The notes under the pieces: model-generated
The model's input: the letters and a program-made list of their open reading frames with translations, nothing else
What the model was told of the DNA's origin: nothing
Database searches by the model: none
Part shown: piece after piece, positions 51,166-61,448 of the stretch
Numbering within the stretch: the first letter of the stretch is position 1
Layout of the letters: each line of letters begins with the position of its first letter
Assembly: GCF_043195105.1 (NCBI RefSeq)
Contig: NZ_JBAFWO010000004.1
Length of the DNA stretch: 64,000 nucleotides
Origin: NCEH01 sp002257205
GTDB taxonomy: Bacteria > Pseudomonadota > Alphaproteobacteria > Rhizobiales > Xanthobacteraceae
Strand: one strand, 5' to 3'
Translations under genes and position numbers: made by a program

Positions 51166-51945
51166 ATGCTGAGACAGACCCTCATCGCATCCTTGCTCGC
51201 CACCGTCGCCGTGTCCGCCGTGCAAGCGGAGACCGTCGCCGCACTGGTGGGCGACGATCAGATCGCCATCGTCGACACCGGCGCCAAGAAAGTCGAGAAG
51301 ACCTGGAAGATCGCCGGCATCTCCGGCAAGGTCCTGGGCATCGACGTGCGTCCCGCCGACGGCATGCTCTATGCCGTGATCGATGACGGTTCGGTGGTGA
51401 CCGTGGATACGGCCACCGGCAAGGCGACGCTCAAGTCAAAGCTCGAGTCCAAGCTCAATGACGGCGTGATGGCGACGGTGGACTTCAATCCGGTCGCGGA
51501 TCGCCTGCGCATCATCGGCTCGGACGGCATGAACCTGCGCGCCAATGTGGACGACGGCAAGGTGACCCGCGACGGCAATCTCAAGTTCGCCGGCACCGAT
51601 TCCATGAAGGACAAGACCCCGACGGTGATCGCCGGCGCCTATACCAATGCGGTCAAGGGGGCGAAGGAGACCGCCCTTTATGACATCGATTCCAGCGGCA
51701 CGGTGCTGAAGCAGGCCCCGCCGAACGATGGCGTGCTCAACACCGTCGGCATGCTGGGCATGGCGGGCAAGGGGGCGGCTTTCGATATCGTCACCGCCGC
51801 CGACGGCACCAATGCGGCATGGCTGATGGCCGGCGACACGCTCTACAAGGTCGACCTCGCCACCGGAAAGGGCATGGCCGCCGCCAAGATCGAGGGCGTG
51901 AAGGGCACCGTGCGCGATATCGCGATCTTGCCCAAGGCCATGTGA
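51166..51945 (+). CDS. Exported DUF4394-family protein
   Basis: A 259-residue protein with an N-terminal signal peptide (MLRQTLIASLLATVAVSAVQ ending in A-x-A) and a DUF4394 domain, a propeller-like repeat of unknown function. Typical blocks are GKVLGIDVRPADGMLYAVID, VDFNPVADRLRIIGSDGMNL and PTVIAGAYTNAVKGAKETAL. It is expected in the periplasm or envelope. A GGGAG site precedes the ATG at 51166. It shares its promoter region with the ECF sigma operon and is the best candidate direct target of that sigma factor. Confidence 0.88.
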   Translation: MLRQTLIASLLATVAVSAVQAETVAALVGDDQIAIVDTGAKKVEKTWKIAGISGKVLGIDVRPADGMLYAVIDDGSVVTVDTATGKATLKSKLESKLNDGVMATVDFNPVADRLRIIGSDGMNLRANVDDGKVTRDGNLKFAGTDSMKDKTPTVIAGAYTNAVKGAKETALYDIDSSGTVLKQAPPNDGVLNTVGMLGMAGKGAAFDIVTAADGTNAAWLMAGDTLYKVDLATGKGMAAAKIEGVKGTVRDIAILPKAM

Positions 51946-52061
51946 GCGCGCCCCTCTCCGGTCGCGCGCCAAGGCTCTTTCCCTTTGACTTCCTTGCGAC
52001 CTCCTGTCTGCGGCACGCGCGGTGATACCGCCGGGCGTGCCGGGGCCAGGGTCTCAACGAG

Positions 52062-52099
52062 GGCGGTCCGGCGAGTTTCCCCGCGCCTGCCGGACCGCC
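52062..52099. terminator. Hairpin between convergent genes
   Basis: GGCGGTCCGGC (52062-52072) pairs perfectly with GCCGGACCGCC (52089-52099), an 11-bp stem with a 16-base loop. It ends three bases before the stop of the gene at 52103 and lies 117 bases after the DUF4394 stop. No U-run; probably a transcript-end structure. Confidence 0.5.
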
Positions 52100-52102
52100 G
52101 CG

Positions 52103-53044
52103 TTATTGGCCGGAAAACGGGCCGAACACCATGTCCGGCGCGCTGGTGTTGTGGCGCGAGGGCACGAGCCGCCCGGCCCACAGGTCCAGCACCGGGCCGC
52201 CCTTGAAATCCATAATGTCGCCCTCGCCCCAGCCCTTCAGGCCCGGCGCGCGCCAGGCCACCCGCGCCACGTCGGCGTTGAAGGCGGTGACATACATGGA
52301 GCGCAGGGCGGCGAACGGCTTGCCCACCACTGCGGCGTCGAAGGTCACGTCCAGCACCATCTCGTCGCGATCCAAGCCCGACATGGCGAGCCGTGCCGCA
52401 CCGCCGCCGGCAAAGGACAGCACGAAGGTGCGCGTCGCCGGTTCGAAAGCGATCTCCTTCAGCTTCACCAGCGGCCGGCCCTCCGTCTCCACCGGCCCGA
52501 GCAGGAACGACGAGCCATAGGCGGTATTCGCCAGATGGGCGGGGGCGAGCGGGCGGGCGCGCCAATAGCCGTCGGGCGGATAGACCACCAGCACCTCCTC
52601 GACGCGCTCATCCTTGCGGACCCAGAGCTGCACCATGTGCAGCCCCTCGGTCACCTTGTCCCCCACCCGCACCGGCACGCTTGCGGGGCGCCAGAACGCG
52701 GGAAACGTATAGCCTGTCAGCCACAGGTCCGGCGTCTCGAAGAAGGTGACGCGCTTCGGCGCGGCCGGAAAGGAGGGATCGCCGCTCATGTCGCAGGCGG
52801 TCCAATTGGGCTCGGTCCGGTCGGCGACCAAGGCGCCGAGATAGGCCGGGTGCGCCGCCTGGATGCGGAACCGGCGCACTTCGGCAGAGGAGAAGGTGAG
52901 CGCGACATTGTCCTTCTCCGCGCACAGCACCGGCTCGCTCTCGTTGCGCACCTCCACCGCAAGCGGTGCGCCGGCGGCGGGGTGTGACAGGCCCGCGGAC
53001 AGGCAGAGCAGAAGCAGCACGGGAAGGGAGCGCAGGGGCAGCAT
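52103..53044 (-). CDS. Exported protein of unknown function
   Basis: A 313-residue secreted protein that I do not recognise. The signal peptide MLPLRSLPVLLLLCLSAGLS with HPAAGA cleavage region is clear. The mature part appears beta-rich, with LAVEVRNESEPVLCAEKDNV, then FFETPDLWLTGYTFPAFWRP and VVYPPDGYWRARPLAPAHLA; two cysteines (LCAEK and TACDM) could form a disulphide. The start at 53044 is chosen for the signal peptide; an in-frame ATG seven codons upstream (53065) is possible. It is monocistronic, convergent with the DUF4394 gene. Confidence 0.78.
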   Translation of the reverse strand: MLPLRSLPVLLLLCLSAGLSHPAAGAPLAVEVRNESEPVLCAEKDNVALTFSSAEVRRFRIQAAHPAYLGALVADRTEPNWTACDMSGDPSFPAAPKRVTFFETPDLWLTGYTFPAFWRPASVPVRVGDKVTEGLHMVQLWVRKDERVEEVLVVYPPDGYWRARPLAPAHLANTAYGSSFLLGPVETEGRPLVKLKEIAFEPATRTFVLSFAGGGAARLAMSGLDRDEMVLDVTFDAAVVGKPFAALRSMYVTAFNADVARVAWRAPGLKGWGEGDIMDFKGGPVLDLWAGRLVPSRHNTSAPDMVFGPFSGQ

Positions 53045-53151
53045 GGCGGTTTCCGGCGGGGACATTGCCGCATCACCAAAGCACGGCCCCGCCTCCCGGC
53101 GCCATCCTCATGCGCGGTGCGCCGGGATGCTGCCGACGGACGCAGACAAAG

Positions 53152-53173
53152 AAAAGGGGCGCCGAAGCGCCCC
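53152..53173 (-). terminator. Intrinsic terminator of gabD, UUCG loop
   Basis: On the minus strand GGGGCGC (53173-53167), loop TTCG, GCGCCCC (53162-53156), then TTTTCTTTG. The UUCG tetraloop gives extra stability. It lies 46 bases after the stop of the aldehyde dehydrogenase gene. Confidence 0.9.
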
Positions 53174-53218
53174 GTCTCATTTTTCTGAACGTCTCATCTT
53201 GCCTGATACGTGCCGCCC

Positions 53219-54694
53219 TCACAGGCCGGCGAGGCACATGTACTTGATGTTCAGATATTCATCGCAGCCGTACTTGGAGCCCTCGCGGCCGACGCCGCTC
53301 TCCTTATAGCCGCCGAACGGGGCGACCTCCGAGGTGATGACGCCGGCATTGATGCCCACCTGGCCATATTCCAGCGCCTCGGCCACCCGGAACGCGCGGC
53401 CGAGATCCTTGGTGAAGAAATAGCAGGCGAGGCCATATTCGGTGGCATTGGCGAGGCGTACGGCCTCTTCCTCGGTCTCGAACTTGAACACCGGGGCCAT
53501 GGGGCCGAAAATCTCCTCGCGGGCGAACGCCATGTCGGCGGTGGCGTTAGCGATCACGGTGGGTTCGAAGAAGGTGCCGCCGAGCGCGCTGCGCTTGCCG
53601 CCGGTGACCACCTTGCCGCCCTTGTCGACCGCATCCTTCAGCAGCCGCTCGACCTTGGCGACCGCCTTCTCCTCGATCAGCGGCCCGGCCACGACCCCGT
53701 CGTCGAAGCCGTTGCCCACCTTCAGCTTCTTGGAGGCGGCGACGAACTTCTCGATGAAGGCGTCATAGATGCCGGCCTGGACATAGAAGCGGTTCGCGCA
53801 CACGCAGGTCTGGCCGGCGTTGCGATATTTGGAGGCGATGGCATTCTCCACCGCCGCGTCGAGGTCGGCATCGTCGAACACCAGGAACGGCGCATTGCCG
53901 CCGAGCTCCATGGAGATCTTCTTCATGGTATCGGCGGACTGCTTCATCAGCAGCTTGCCGACCGGGGTCGAGCCGGTGAAGGTGATCTTCTTGACGATCG
54001 GGTTCGAAGTCATCTCGGCGCCGATGGCCTTCGCGTCGCCGGTCACGATGTTGATGACGCCCGCCGGAATGCCGGCCTTCTCCGCCAGGACGCCCCAGGC
54101 CAGGCCCGAATAGGGGGTCAGCTCGGAGGGCTTGCACACCACGGTGCAGCCGGCGGCCAGCGCCGCGCCGATCTTGCGCGAGAGCATGGAGGAGGGGAAA
54201 TTCCACGGGGTGATGGCGGCGACCACGCCCACCGGCTCCTTCGTGACGAGGATGCGGCGGCCGGGCCAGGGGGAGGGGATCACGTCGCCATAGAGGCGGC
54301 GGGCTTCTTCCGCGAACCAGCGTACATAAGCGGCGGAGCCGCCGACTTCGCCGCGCGCCTCGGCCAGCGGCTTGCCTTGCTCGCTGGTGAGGATGGAGGC
54401 CAGCTCCTCCTGGTTGGCGAGGATCAGGTCGGCGAGCTTGTGCAGCAGGGTCGCGCGCTCGGCGGCGGTCTTGGCGCGCCAGGCCGGCAGGGCCTTGGAC
54501 GCGGCCTCGATGGCGCGGCGGGTCTCGGCGGCGCCGGCATGCGGGACGGTGCCGAGCAGGTCGCCGGTAGCCGGATTCTCGACGGTGAGGGTGCTGCCAC
54601 CGTCGGCATCGATCCACTGGCCGCCGACAAGGATCTGTTCCCGCATCAAGGGGAAGGCGGGCGTGTTGCCGGGGATGGGGGCGAGAGCGGGCAT
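53219..54694 (-). CDS. gabD: Succinate-semialdehyde dehydrogenase (NADP+ type)
   Basis: A 491-residue aldehyde dehydrogenase of the GabD subgroup, oxidising succinate semialdehyde from 4-aminobutyrate breakdown to succinate. The catalytic Glu is in SMELGGNAPFLVFDDADLDA and the nucleophile Cys in NAGQTCVCANRF; the Cys-x-Cys arrangement is typical of GabD. ITPWNFPSSMLSRKIGAALA and FTGSTPVGKLLM are further family blocks, and the C-terminus ESGVGREGSKYGCDEYLNIK is characteristic. ATG at 54694 has AGGAG. No transaminase gene is adjacent, so glutarate semialdehyde or a related aldehyde is an alternative substrate. Confidence 0.92.
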   Translation of the reverse strand: MPALAPIPGNTPAFPLMREQILVGGQWIDADGGSTLTVENPATGDLLGTVPHAGAAETRRAIEAASKALPAWRAKTAAERATLLHKLADLILANQEELASILTSEQGKPLAEARGEVGGSAAYVRWFAEEARRLYGDVIPSPWPGRRILVTKEPVGVVAAITPWNFPSSMLSRKIGAALAAGCTVVCKPSELTPYSGLAWGVLAEKAGIPAGVINIVTGDAKAIGAEMTSNPIVKKITFTGSTPVGKLLMKQSADTMKKISMELGGNAPFLVFDDADLDAAVENAIASKYRNAGQTCVCANRFYVQAGIYDAFIEKFVAASKKLKVGNGFDDGVVAGPLIEEKAVAKVERLLKDAVDKGGKVVTGGKRSALGGTFFEPTVIANATADMAFAREEIFGPMAPVFKFETEEEAVRLANATEYGLACYFFTKDLGRAFRVAEALEYGQVGINAGVITSEVAPFGGYKESGVGREGSKYGCDEYLNIKYMCLAGL

Positions 54695-54800
54695 GGGATG
54701 CTCCTGAGGATACGGGTCGTGAAACAAGCAAATATGTCCGAGCCGCCGCACCTTATGCGGTGCGGCCTCGGGCACGGCGGATTCGAGGGCGATGCGCCGG

Positions 54801-55022
54801 TCAGCGCACGCAGGTGATGGAATGAAGGGGGACGATCTGTTCCTTCTGGTTCTCGCCGCCGGCGATCTGGCAGCGCAGATAATCGCGGCCGACGCTCAGC
54901 GGGGCATAGCCGGTGATGGTCGTGCCGCCGACCACCTGGATGATGATTGCCTGGCCTGCCTTCGCACCGACAATTTCCAGGATGGCCTGGCGAAAATCGT
55001 CGTCCTTCATCTGGCACCGCAT
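54801..55022 (-). CDS. Small protein, possible Sm-like barrel
   Basis: A 73-residue protein with no signal or span. After a short helix (DDDFRQAILEIVGAK) it shows alternating beta-type stretches: AGQAIIIQVVGGTTITGYAP, SVGRDYLRCQIAG and EQIVPLHSITCVR. The order helix, strand-G-strand, strand, strand ending in IVPLHSI resembles Sm/Hfq-type small barrels, but the match is by eye only. GGGAGT lies correctly before the ATG at 55022. It is 106 bases upstream of gabD on the same strand. Function unknown. Confidence 0.7.
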   Translation of the reverse strand: MRCQMKDDDFRQAILEIVGAKAGQAIIIQVVGGTTITGYAPLSVGRDYLRCQIAGGENQKEQIVPLHSITCVR

Positions 55023-55159
55023 GTGGCACTCCCTTTGGGATCTGCGTTTCCTCGCTCGGCCGTTCCGGCTCTCACAATGGGAACTATAACGCCGAAGCTG
55101 TGCGCTTAGACATGCGGTGCGCGCAAATCTTCACCCGGAGGTCTGTGCGGTGCGTGCGC

Positions 55160-56524
55160 CTACGGAGCGGGTGCAATGGCGTGGAAGAAGGCGCCGGTGA
55201 CCGTTCCGCGCCGGCTGCCCGATGGGCCGAGCGACTGGCCCTGGGAATCGCTCAGTTCGGCCAGGGGCGCGTCTGCGCCACGGGTGAGGATGGTGGCATA
55301 ATGGAATTCATGCCCGCGCACCCGCGCGCCTTCTAGGCCAAGGGGGGAGGGCGCGACCAGGCGCGCCTCGCGATAGCCGAGGTTCATCTTGCGTTTGGCG
55401 AAGCTGGTCTCAAGCTCGAGCAGGCCCAGCATCTCATGCGCCGTCCCAGACGCGTCGGTGAGGGCCGCGCCGAGGGCCATATAGCCTCCGCATTCCCCAT
55501 GCACCGGCTTTGCCTGCGCGAACGCGCGCACGCCCGCCTTGAAGCGCGCCGCCGCCGCCAGCGTGCCGGCATTGAGCTCGGGATAGCCGCCGGGCAGCCA
55601 GCAGACATCGCAGCTCGGGTCTGGCGCTTCGTCGGCGAGGGGGGAGAAGGGCAGGATTTCCGCGCCCCGCGCCCGCCAGGATTGCAGCAGGTGCGCATAG
55701 ACGAAGCTGAAGGCGGCATCATGGGCGAGCGCGATCCGCTGGCCTGGCGGCGGCAGGTTCGGCGCGCCATCATGCTGGGGCAGGGCCGCCAGCGGGGCGG
55801 CGAGCGCGAGGATGGCGTCGAGGTCGCAATGCGCCTCCGCCATGTCGGCGAGGGCGCGGAAGCGTGCGGCGAGGTCGTCATGCTCCCCCGCCTGGACCAG
55901 GCCGAGATGGCGTTCGGGCAGAACCAGGGTATCGGTGCGGGGAATGGCGCCGAGCACGGGAATGCCGAGCGGCGACATGGACTGGGTCACGAGGCGGGTA
56001 TGACGCTCGCTGCCGACCCGGTTGAGGATCAGCCCGCCGATGCGGACGCGTGGGTCGTGGGTGGCGAAGCCCCGCGCCACGGCGGCGGCGGTCTGCGACT
56101 GGCCGGACACGTCGAGCACCAGCAACACCGGGATGTTCAGGAGCGCCGCCACATCCGCCCCGGCGCCGGAGCGGCCCTCGCTGCCCGGCACGCCGTCGAA
56201 CAGGCCCATGGCGCCTTCCACCACGAGCAGTTCGCCGCCCGCCGCCGCATCCGCCGCGAGGGTTTCCAGCAGCGCCGGCGGCATGGCCCAGCTATCCAGA
56301 TTGAGGCCGGGCCGGCCGGTGGCGGCGGCGTGGAAGGCGGGGTCGATATAATCCGGCCCCGATTTCGCCGCGCGCACGCGCACGCCGCGCCGCGCGAAGG
56401 CGGCGAGCAGGCCGAGCGTGACCGTGGTCTTGCCCGAGCCGGAGCGCGGGGCGGCGATGAGCAGGCCGCGCGCGCTCATGCCAGACGCGCTCATTCCAGG
56501 TGCGCTTATGCCAGGTGCGCTCAT
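55160..56524 (-). CDS. cobB: Cobyrinate a,c-diamide synthase
   Basis: A 454-residue CobB/CbiA amidotransferase, which amidates side chains a and c of (hydrogeno)byrinate in cobalamin synthesis using glutamine and ATP. The ATP-binding P-loop is LLIAAPRSGSGKTTVTLGLL and the metal/Walker B region LLVVEGAMGLFDGVPGSEGR. The C-terminal class I glutaminase domain has the Cys in KPVHGECGGYMALGAAL and a His in VRGHEFHYATIL. The start is taken at 56524 because its ATGA overlaps the upstream stop; in-frame ATGs at 56494 and 56479 inside a 15-base tandem repeat are real alternatives. No other cob genes are in the window. Confidence 0.92.
   Translation of the reverse strand: MSAPGISAPGMSASGMSARGLLIAAPRSGSGKTTVTLGLLAAFARRGVRVRAAKSGPDYIDPAFHAAATGRPGLNLDSWAMPPALLETLAADAAAGGELLVVEGAMGLFDGVPGSEGRSGAGADVAALLNIPVLLVLDVSGQSQTAAAVARGFATHDPRVRIGGLILNRVGSERHTRLVTQSMSPLGIPVLGAIPRTDTLVLPERHLGLVQAGEHDDLAARFRALADMAEAHCDLDAILALAAPLAALPQHDGAPNLPPPGQRIALAHDAAFSFVYAHLLQSWRARGAEILPFSPLADEAPDPSCDVCWLPGGYPELNAGTLAAAARFKAGVRAFAQAKPVHGECGGYMALGAALTDASGTAHEMLGLLELETSFAKRKMNLGYREARLVAPSPLGLEGARVRGHEFHYATILTRGADAPLAELSDSQGQSLGPSGSRRGTVTGAFFHAIAPAP
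56471..56524 (-). repeat. 15-bp tandem repeat carrying successive start codons of cobB
   Basis: Three full units and one partial unit of the form ATGAGCGC(A/G)-C-x-TGG(C/A) run from 56524 to 56471 on the minus strand. They encode MSAPG, ISAPG, MSASG and MSARG. Three of four units begin with ATG, the second with ATA. Confidence 0.85.
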
Positions 56525-57318
56525 GCGAGATCGAGGCGCGCTTGTACAAGGCGGATTTCGTCGCCCGGCATGATGCGCCCGCCCGCCACCACCTTGGCAT
56601 AGATGCCGCAATCGGTGTGGCCATAGCCCTTGGCGAGGCCCTTGACGATGTTCAGATCGCGTTCGGCGGTGGTGGGATTGACGCTGGTGGCGGCGCACCG
56701 CTCCGTGCGCTTGAGCACTTCCAGGCGCACCTGATCGCCGATGGCAAGCGTCTGGCCGTTAAGCTCCAGCTCGGCGCCGGCCGGGAGGCCGTCGAGATGC
56801 AGGTTCATGCGGAAGCGGATCGGGTCGATTTCAGCGCCCATCTTCGCTTCGAGATCGCGCACGCTGGCGAGATTGAGCAGCGAAACGAAGCCGGCGCGCA
56901 GGGAATCCATGAAGCGATGCCCTTGCGGCGCGGTGAGCAGCTTCAGCGGGCCGCGCGCCTCGCTCTCCATGAAGGCGGTGAGAAAGGCTTCGATCGCCGT
57001 CCGCCCCGCATCCGTGGAGAGATCGCCCCGCGCCAGTTCCGTGCCGTCCTTCGAGAGGGTGAAGACTTTGGTTGCGGGATCGTAGCGGGTGCGCAGCGCG
57101 GCGATGCGAGCATTGCGCATCAGCACCACGAAGGCGGTCTTCTCTTTATAGGTGGGCGCGGCGGGGTCGAAGCCGCTCGGGCCGTTCTCCACCGCATAGA
57201 GCCGGTCGCCGGGGAAGAAATCGCCGGCGTGGAGCTCCACGCTCTCCATGGGCTCGGGGGAAAAGCCTTTCACCGGATAGCGGTTGATGGCGATGAGGGT
57301 CGCGGCCGGCGCGCTCAT
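56521..57318 (-). CDS. MOSC-domain protein
   Basis: A 265-residue protein with the MOSC N-terminal beta barrel (AINRYPVKGFSPEPMESVEL, GDFFPGDRLYAVENGPSGFD) and a C-terminal MOSC domain with the conserved cysteine in VLKRTERCAATSVNPTTAER and KGYGHTDCGIYAKVVAGGRI ending PGDEIRL. MOSC domains carry sulfur or molybdenum cofactor chemistry; relatives include the mARC/YcbX N-hydroxylated-base reductases, but this protein lacks a ferredoxin domain. The ATG at 57318 is the family start. The gene overlaps cobB by four bases; the two are probably co-transcribed without obvious functional link. Confidence 0.88.
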   Translation of the reverse strand: MSAPAATLIAINRYPVKGFSPEPMESVELHAGDFFPGDRLYAVENGPSGFDPAAPTYKEKTAFVVLMRNARIAALRTRYDPATKVFTLSKDGTELARGDLSTDAGRTAIEAFLTAFMESEARGPLKLLTAPQGHRFMDSLRAGFVSLLNLASVRDLEAKMGAEIDPIRFRMNLHLDGLPAGAELELNGQTLAIGDQVRLEVLKRTERCAATSVNPTTAERDLNIVKGLAKGYGHTDCGIYAKVVAGGRIMPGDEIRLVQARLDLA

Positions 57319-57669
57319 GGACAGGGTTCCTCGACTGGCGCAATGCGTATGGCTCGCATTGCGGTGCGGGCGGGTCAAGGGCAGCCCCGGCGCACGGGTC
57401 CGCGCTCAGGTCCGCGCACGCCTCCATGCCTGGATCCGCGCGCCAATGCGCCGAGGGCTGATCCGTATCAAGGCGGGCGGGCGCGCGGGATGGAAAATTC
57501 CCAAATGCGGAAGGGCATCACCCCCTTCCGCTGTGCACGATGCATCCCCACATCCCCCAACGGCGGCGCGCCAAGCGCGACCGCTGCGGCGGCCGGGGAT
57601 ACCGGAGCCGCATCCGATCGTTCTCCGTCGTGCTTCTTCAAGGCGACGGGGGCGCCGAGGAGGAACGAT
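57319..57669. promoter_or_regulatory. Divergent MOSC/clpB intergenic region with hairpin
   Basis: No gene is supported in this 351-base gap. A perfect 9-bp hairpin, GCGGAAGGG (57507-57515) with CCCTTCCGC (57523-57531), lies about 140 bases before clpB. A heat-shock (RpoH) promoter is expected for clpB, but I could not find a convincing CTTGAA/CCCCAT pair. Confidence 0.5.
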
Positions 57670-60306
<2,637 letters not shown>

Positions 60307-60334
60307 CGCCAGCAGGTTTGTTTCGCACCATCGA

Positions 60335-60363
60335 GGGCCCTCCCGCCGGGAGGGCCCTTTTTT
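60335..60363 (+). terminator. Intrinsic terminator of clpB
   Basis: GGGCCCTCCC (60335-60344) pairs perfectly with GGGAGGGCCC (60348-60357) around GCC, followed by six or more T (60358-60363). It lies 29 bases after the clpB stop. Confidence 0.94.
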
Positions 60364-60371
60364 GTCGCCGG

Positions 60372-61292
60372 TCAGTTTCCGCGCATCTTCTGCAACAGAG
60401 CCTCGGCCTTCTTGAGGACCGCGGCAAACTGCGGCTGGGTCACCATCTCCCGCGCATAGCATGCGCGCACGGCGGCGGACCCCTCGTCCCTCAGGGCGTT
60501 GGCCTTGTCCCAGCGCGGATCGTCCGCCCCCTTCCCGCCCTTCTGGACCGCGGCGAACAGAGCGTTGGCCTTGGATTCAAAGTCTTTCCACACCTTGGTG
60601 CAGGCGGGGATGAACTTGAACGCCTCCAGAGCGGGGATCGTGCCGACGCTCACCCGGCCGGCGGAAAGACGGCCGATCACGATCGCATTGGGCGGCGCAT
60701 TGCCGACATCGTCCTGGGCGAACACGCCAAGCGCGGCATGGAGCGTTTCGCCATCCTGTGCGCTCAAGGGCAGATCCACATATCCCTGGAAGGCGGCATC
60801 GCTGCCGGTGGCCTGGGTGTAGAAGGGATCCGACTTGAACGCCCCCTCCAGCCCCTCGCCCGCGCGCAGGCCGAGGTTCTCCGCCTCGTGGCCCACCCAA
60901 TTGGCGAGCACCGGCTCGGGCGAGACGAAGATGCGCGTTTCATATTTCACGTCGTGGAACAGCAGCCCGTCCGGGCGCCCGCTTTCCATATCACCGTCGT
61001 ACAACGCGCCCGGCGAGAAGCTGGGTTTCTTTTCCAGCCCCTTGAAGGCGAGCGGGCCGAGCAGTGCCGTCATCTGCTTCTCAAGATCGGCGCGGGCGCG
61101 CTCGTCCTGCTTGAAGACGGCATCATTGTTCGCTCCGGCTTTTTCAGCTGCGGCGATGGCGGCAACATATTTGTCGCGCGCTGCGATATAGGCGTTCTCC
61201 GCCGGTCCGCCAAAGGCAGACGCGGGAAGCGCGGCGGCCAGCAACAGGGCCCAGGCGATCCGCCGGTCGGGACGGGGCATACAGGTTTTCAT
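60372..61292 (-). CDS. Exported protein of unknown function
   Basis: A 306-residue secreted protein. The signal peptide (MKTCMPRPDRRIAWALLLAA, then ALPASAFG) is followed by an Ala/Lys/Glu-rich helical region (NAYIAARDKYVAAIAAAEKA) and a mixed domain with SFSPGALYDGDMESGRPDGL and FHDVKYETRIFVSPEPVLAN. It ends in a helical segment with one Cys pair (CTKVW, ACYAREM). I recognise no family. ATG at 61292 is chosen; another Met four codons on is possible. The repeat at 61323 lies immediately upstream. Confidence 0.75.
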   Translation of the reverse strand: MKTCMPRPDRRIAWALLLAAALPASAFGGPAENAYIAARDKYVAAIAAAEKAGANNDAVFKQDERARADLEKQMTALLGPLAFKGLEKKPSFSPGALYDGDMESGRPDGLLFHDVKYETRIFVSPEPVLANWVGHEAENLGLRAGEGLEGAFKSDPFYTQATGSDAAFQGYVDLPLSAQDGETLHAALGVFAQDDVGNAPPNAIVIGRLSAGRVSVGTIPALEAFKFIPACTKVWKDFESKANALFAAVQKGGKGADDPRWDKANALRDEGSAAVRACYAREMVTQPQFAAVLKKAEALLQKMRGN

Positions 61293-61322
61293 GAATAAGC
61301 TCGCGGTTCGCGCCTGGAGTGC

Positions 61323-61369
61323 GATCCGCCCATATTGCATCGCCTTGGGCGATTCAATATGGGCGGATC
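61323..61369. repeat. P1-type palindrome of the mosaic repeat family
   Basis: Arms 61323-61344 and 61348-61369 (22 bases each, one mismatch) surround a TTG loop. The core GCCCATATTGC-x-TCGCC and its complement match palindrome P1 at 41701-41741. A GATCCGGCTCTGG flank follows, as after the copy at the left window edge. It lies between two minus-strand genes. Confidence 0.9.
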
Positions 61370-61448
61370 CGGCTCTGGGCAGACCACGAGTTTATCCGAA
61401 GGTGCCGGACGGGAACACTGGAGGTCGAGGGCGCCCCGTGTTCCCGGC

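Noticed and set aside
57481..57600. Possible RpoH heat-shock promoter for clpB
   Set aside because: Only CTTCCG and CCCCACAT-like fragments were found; match and spacing are too poor to call.
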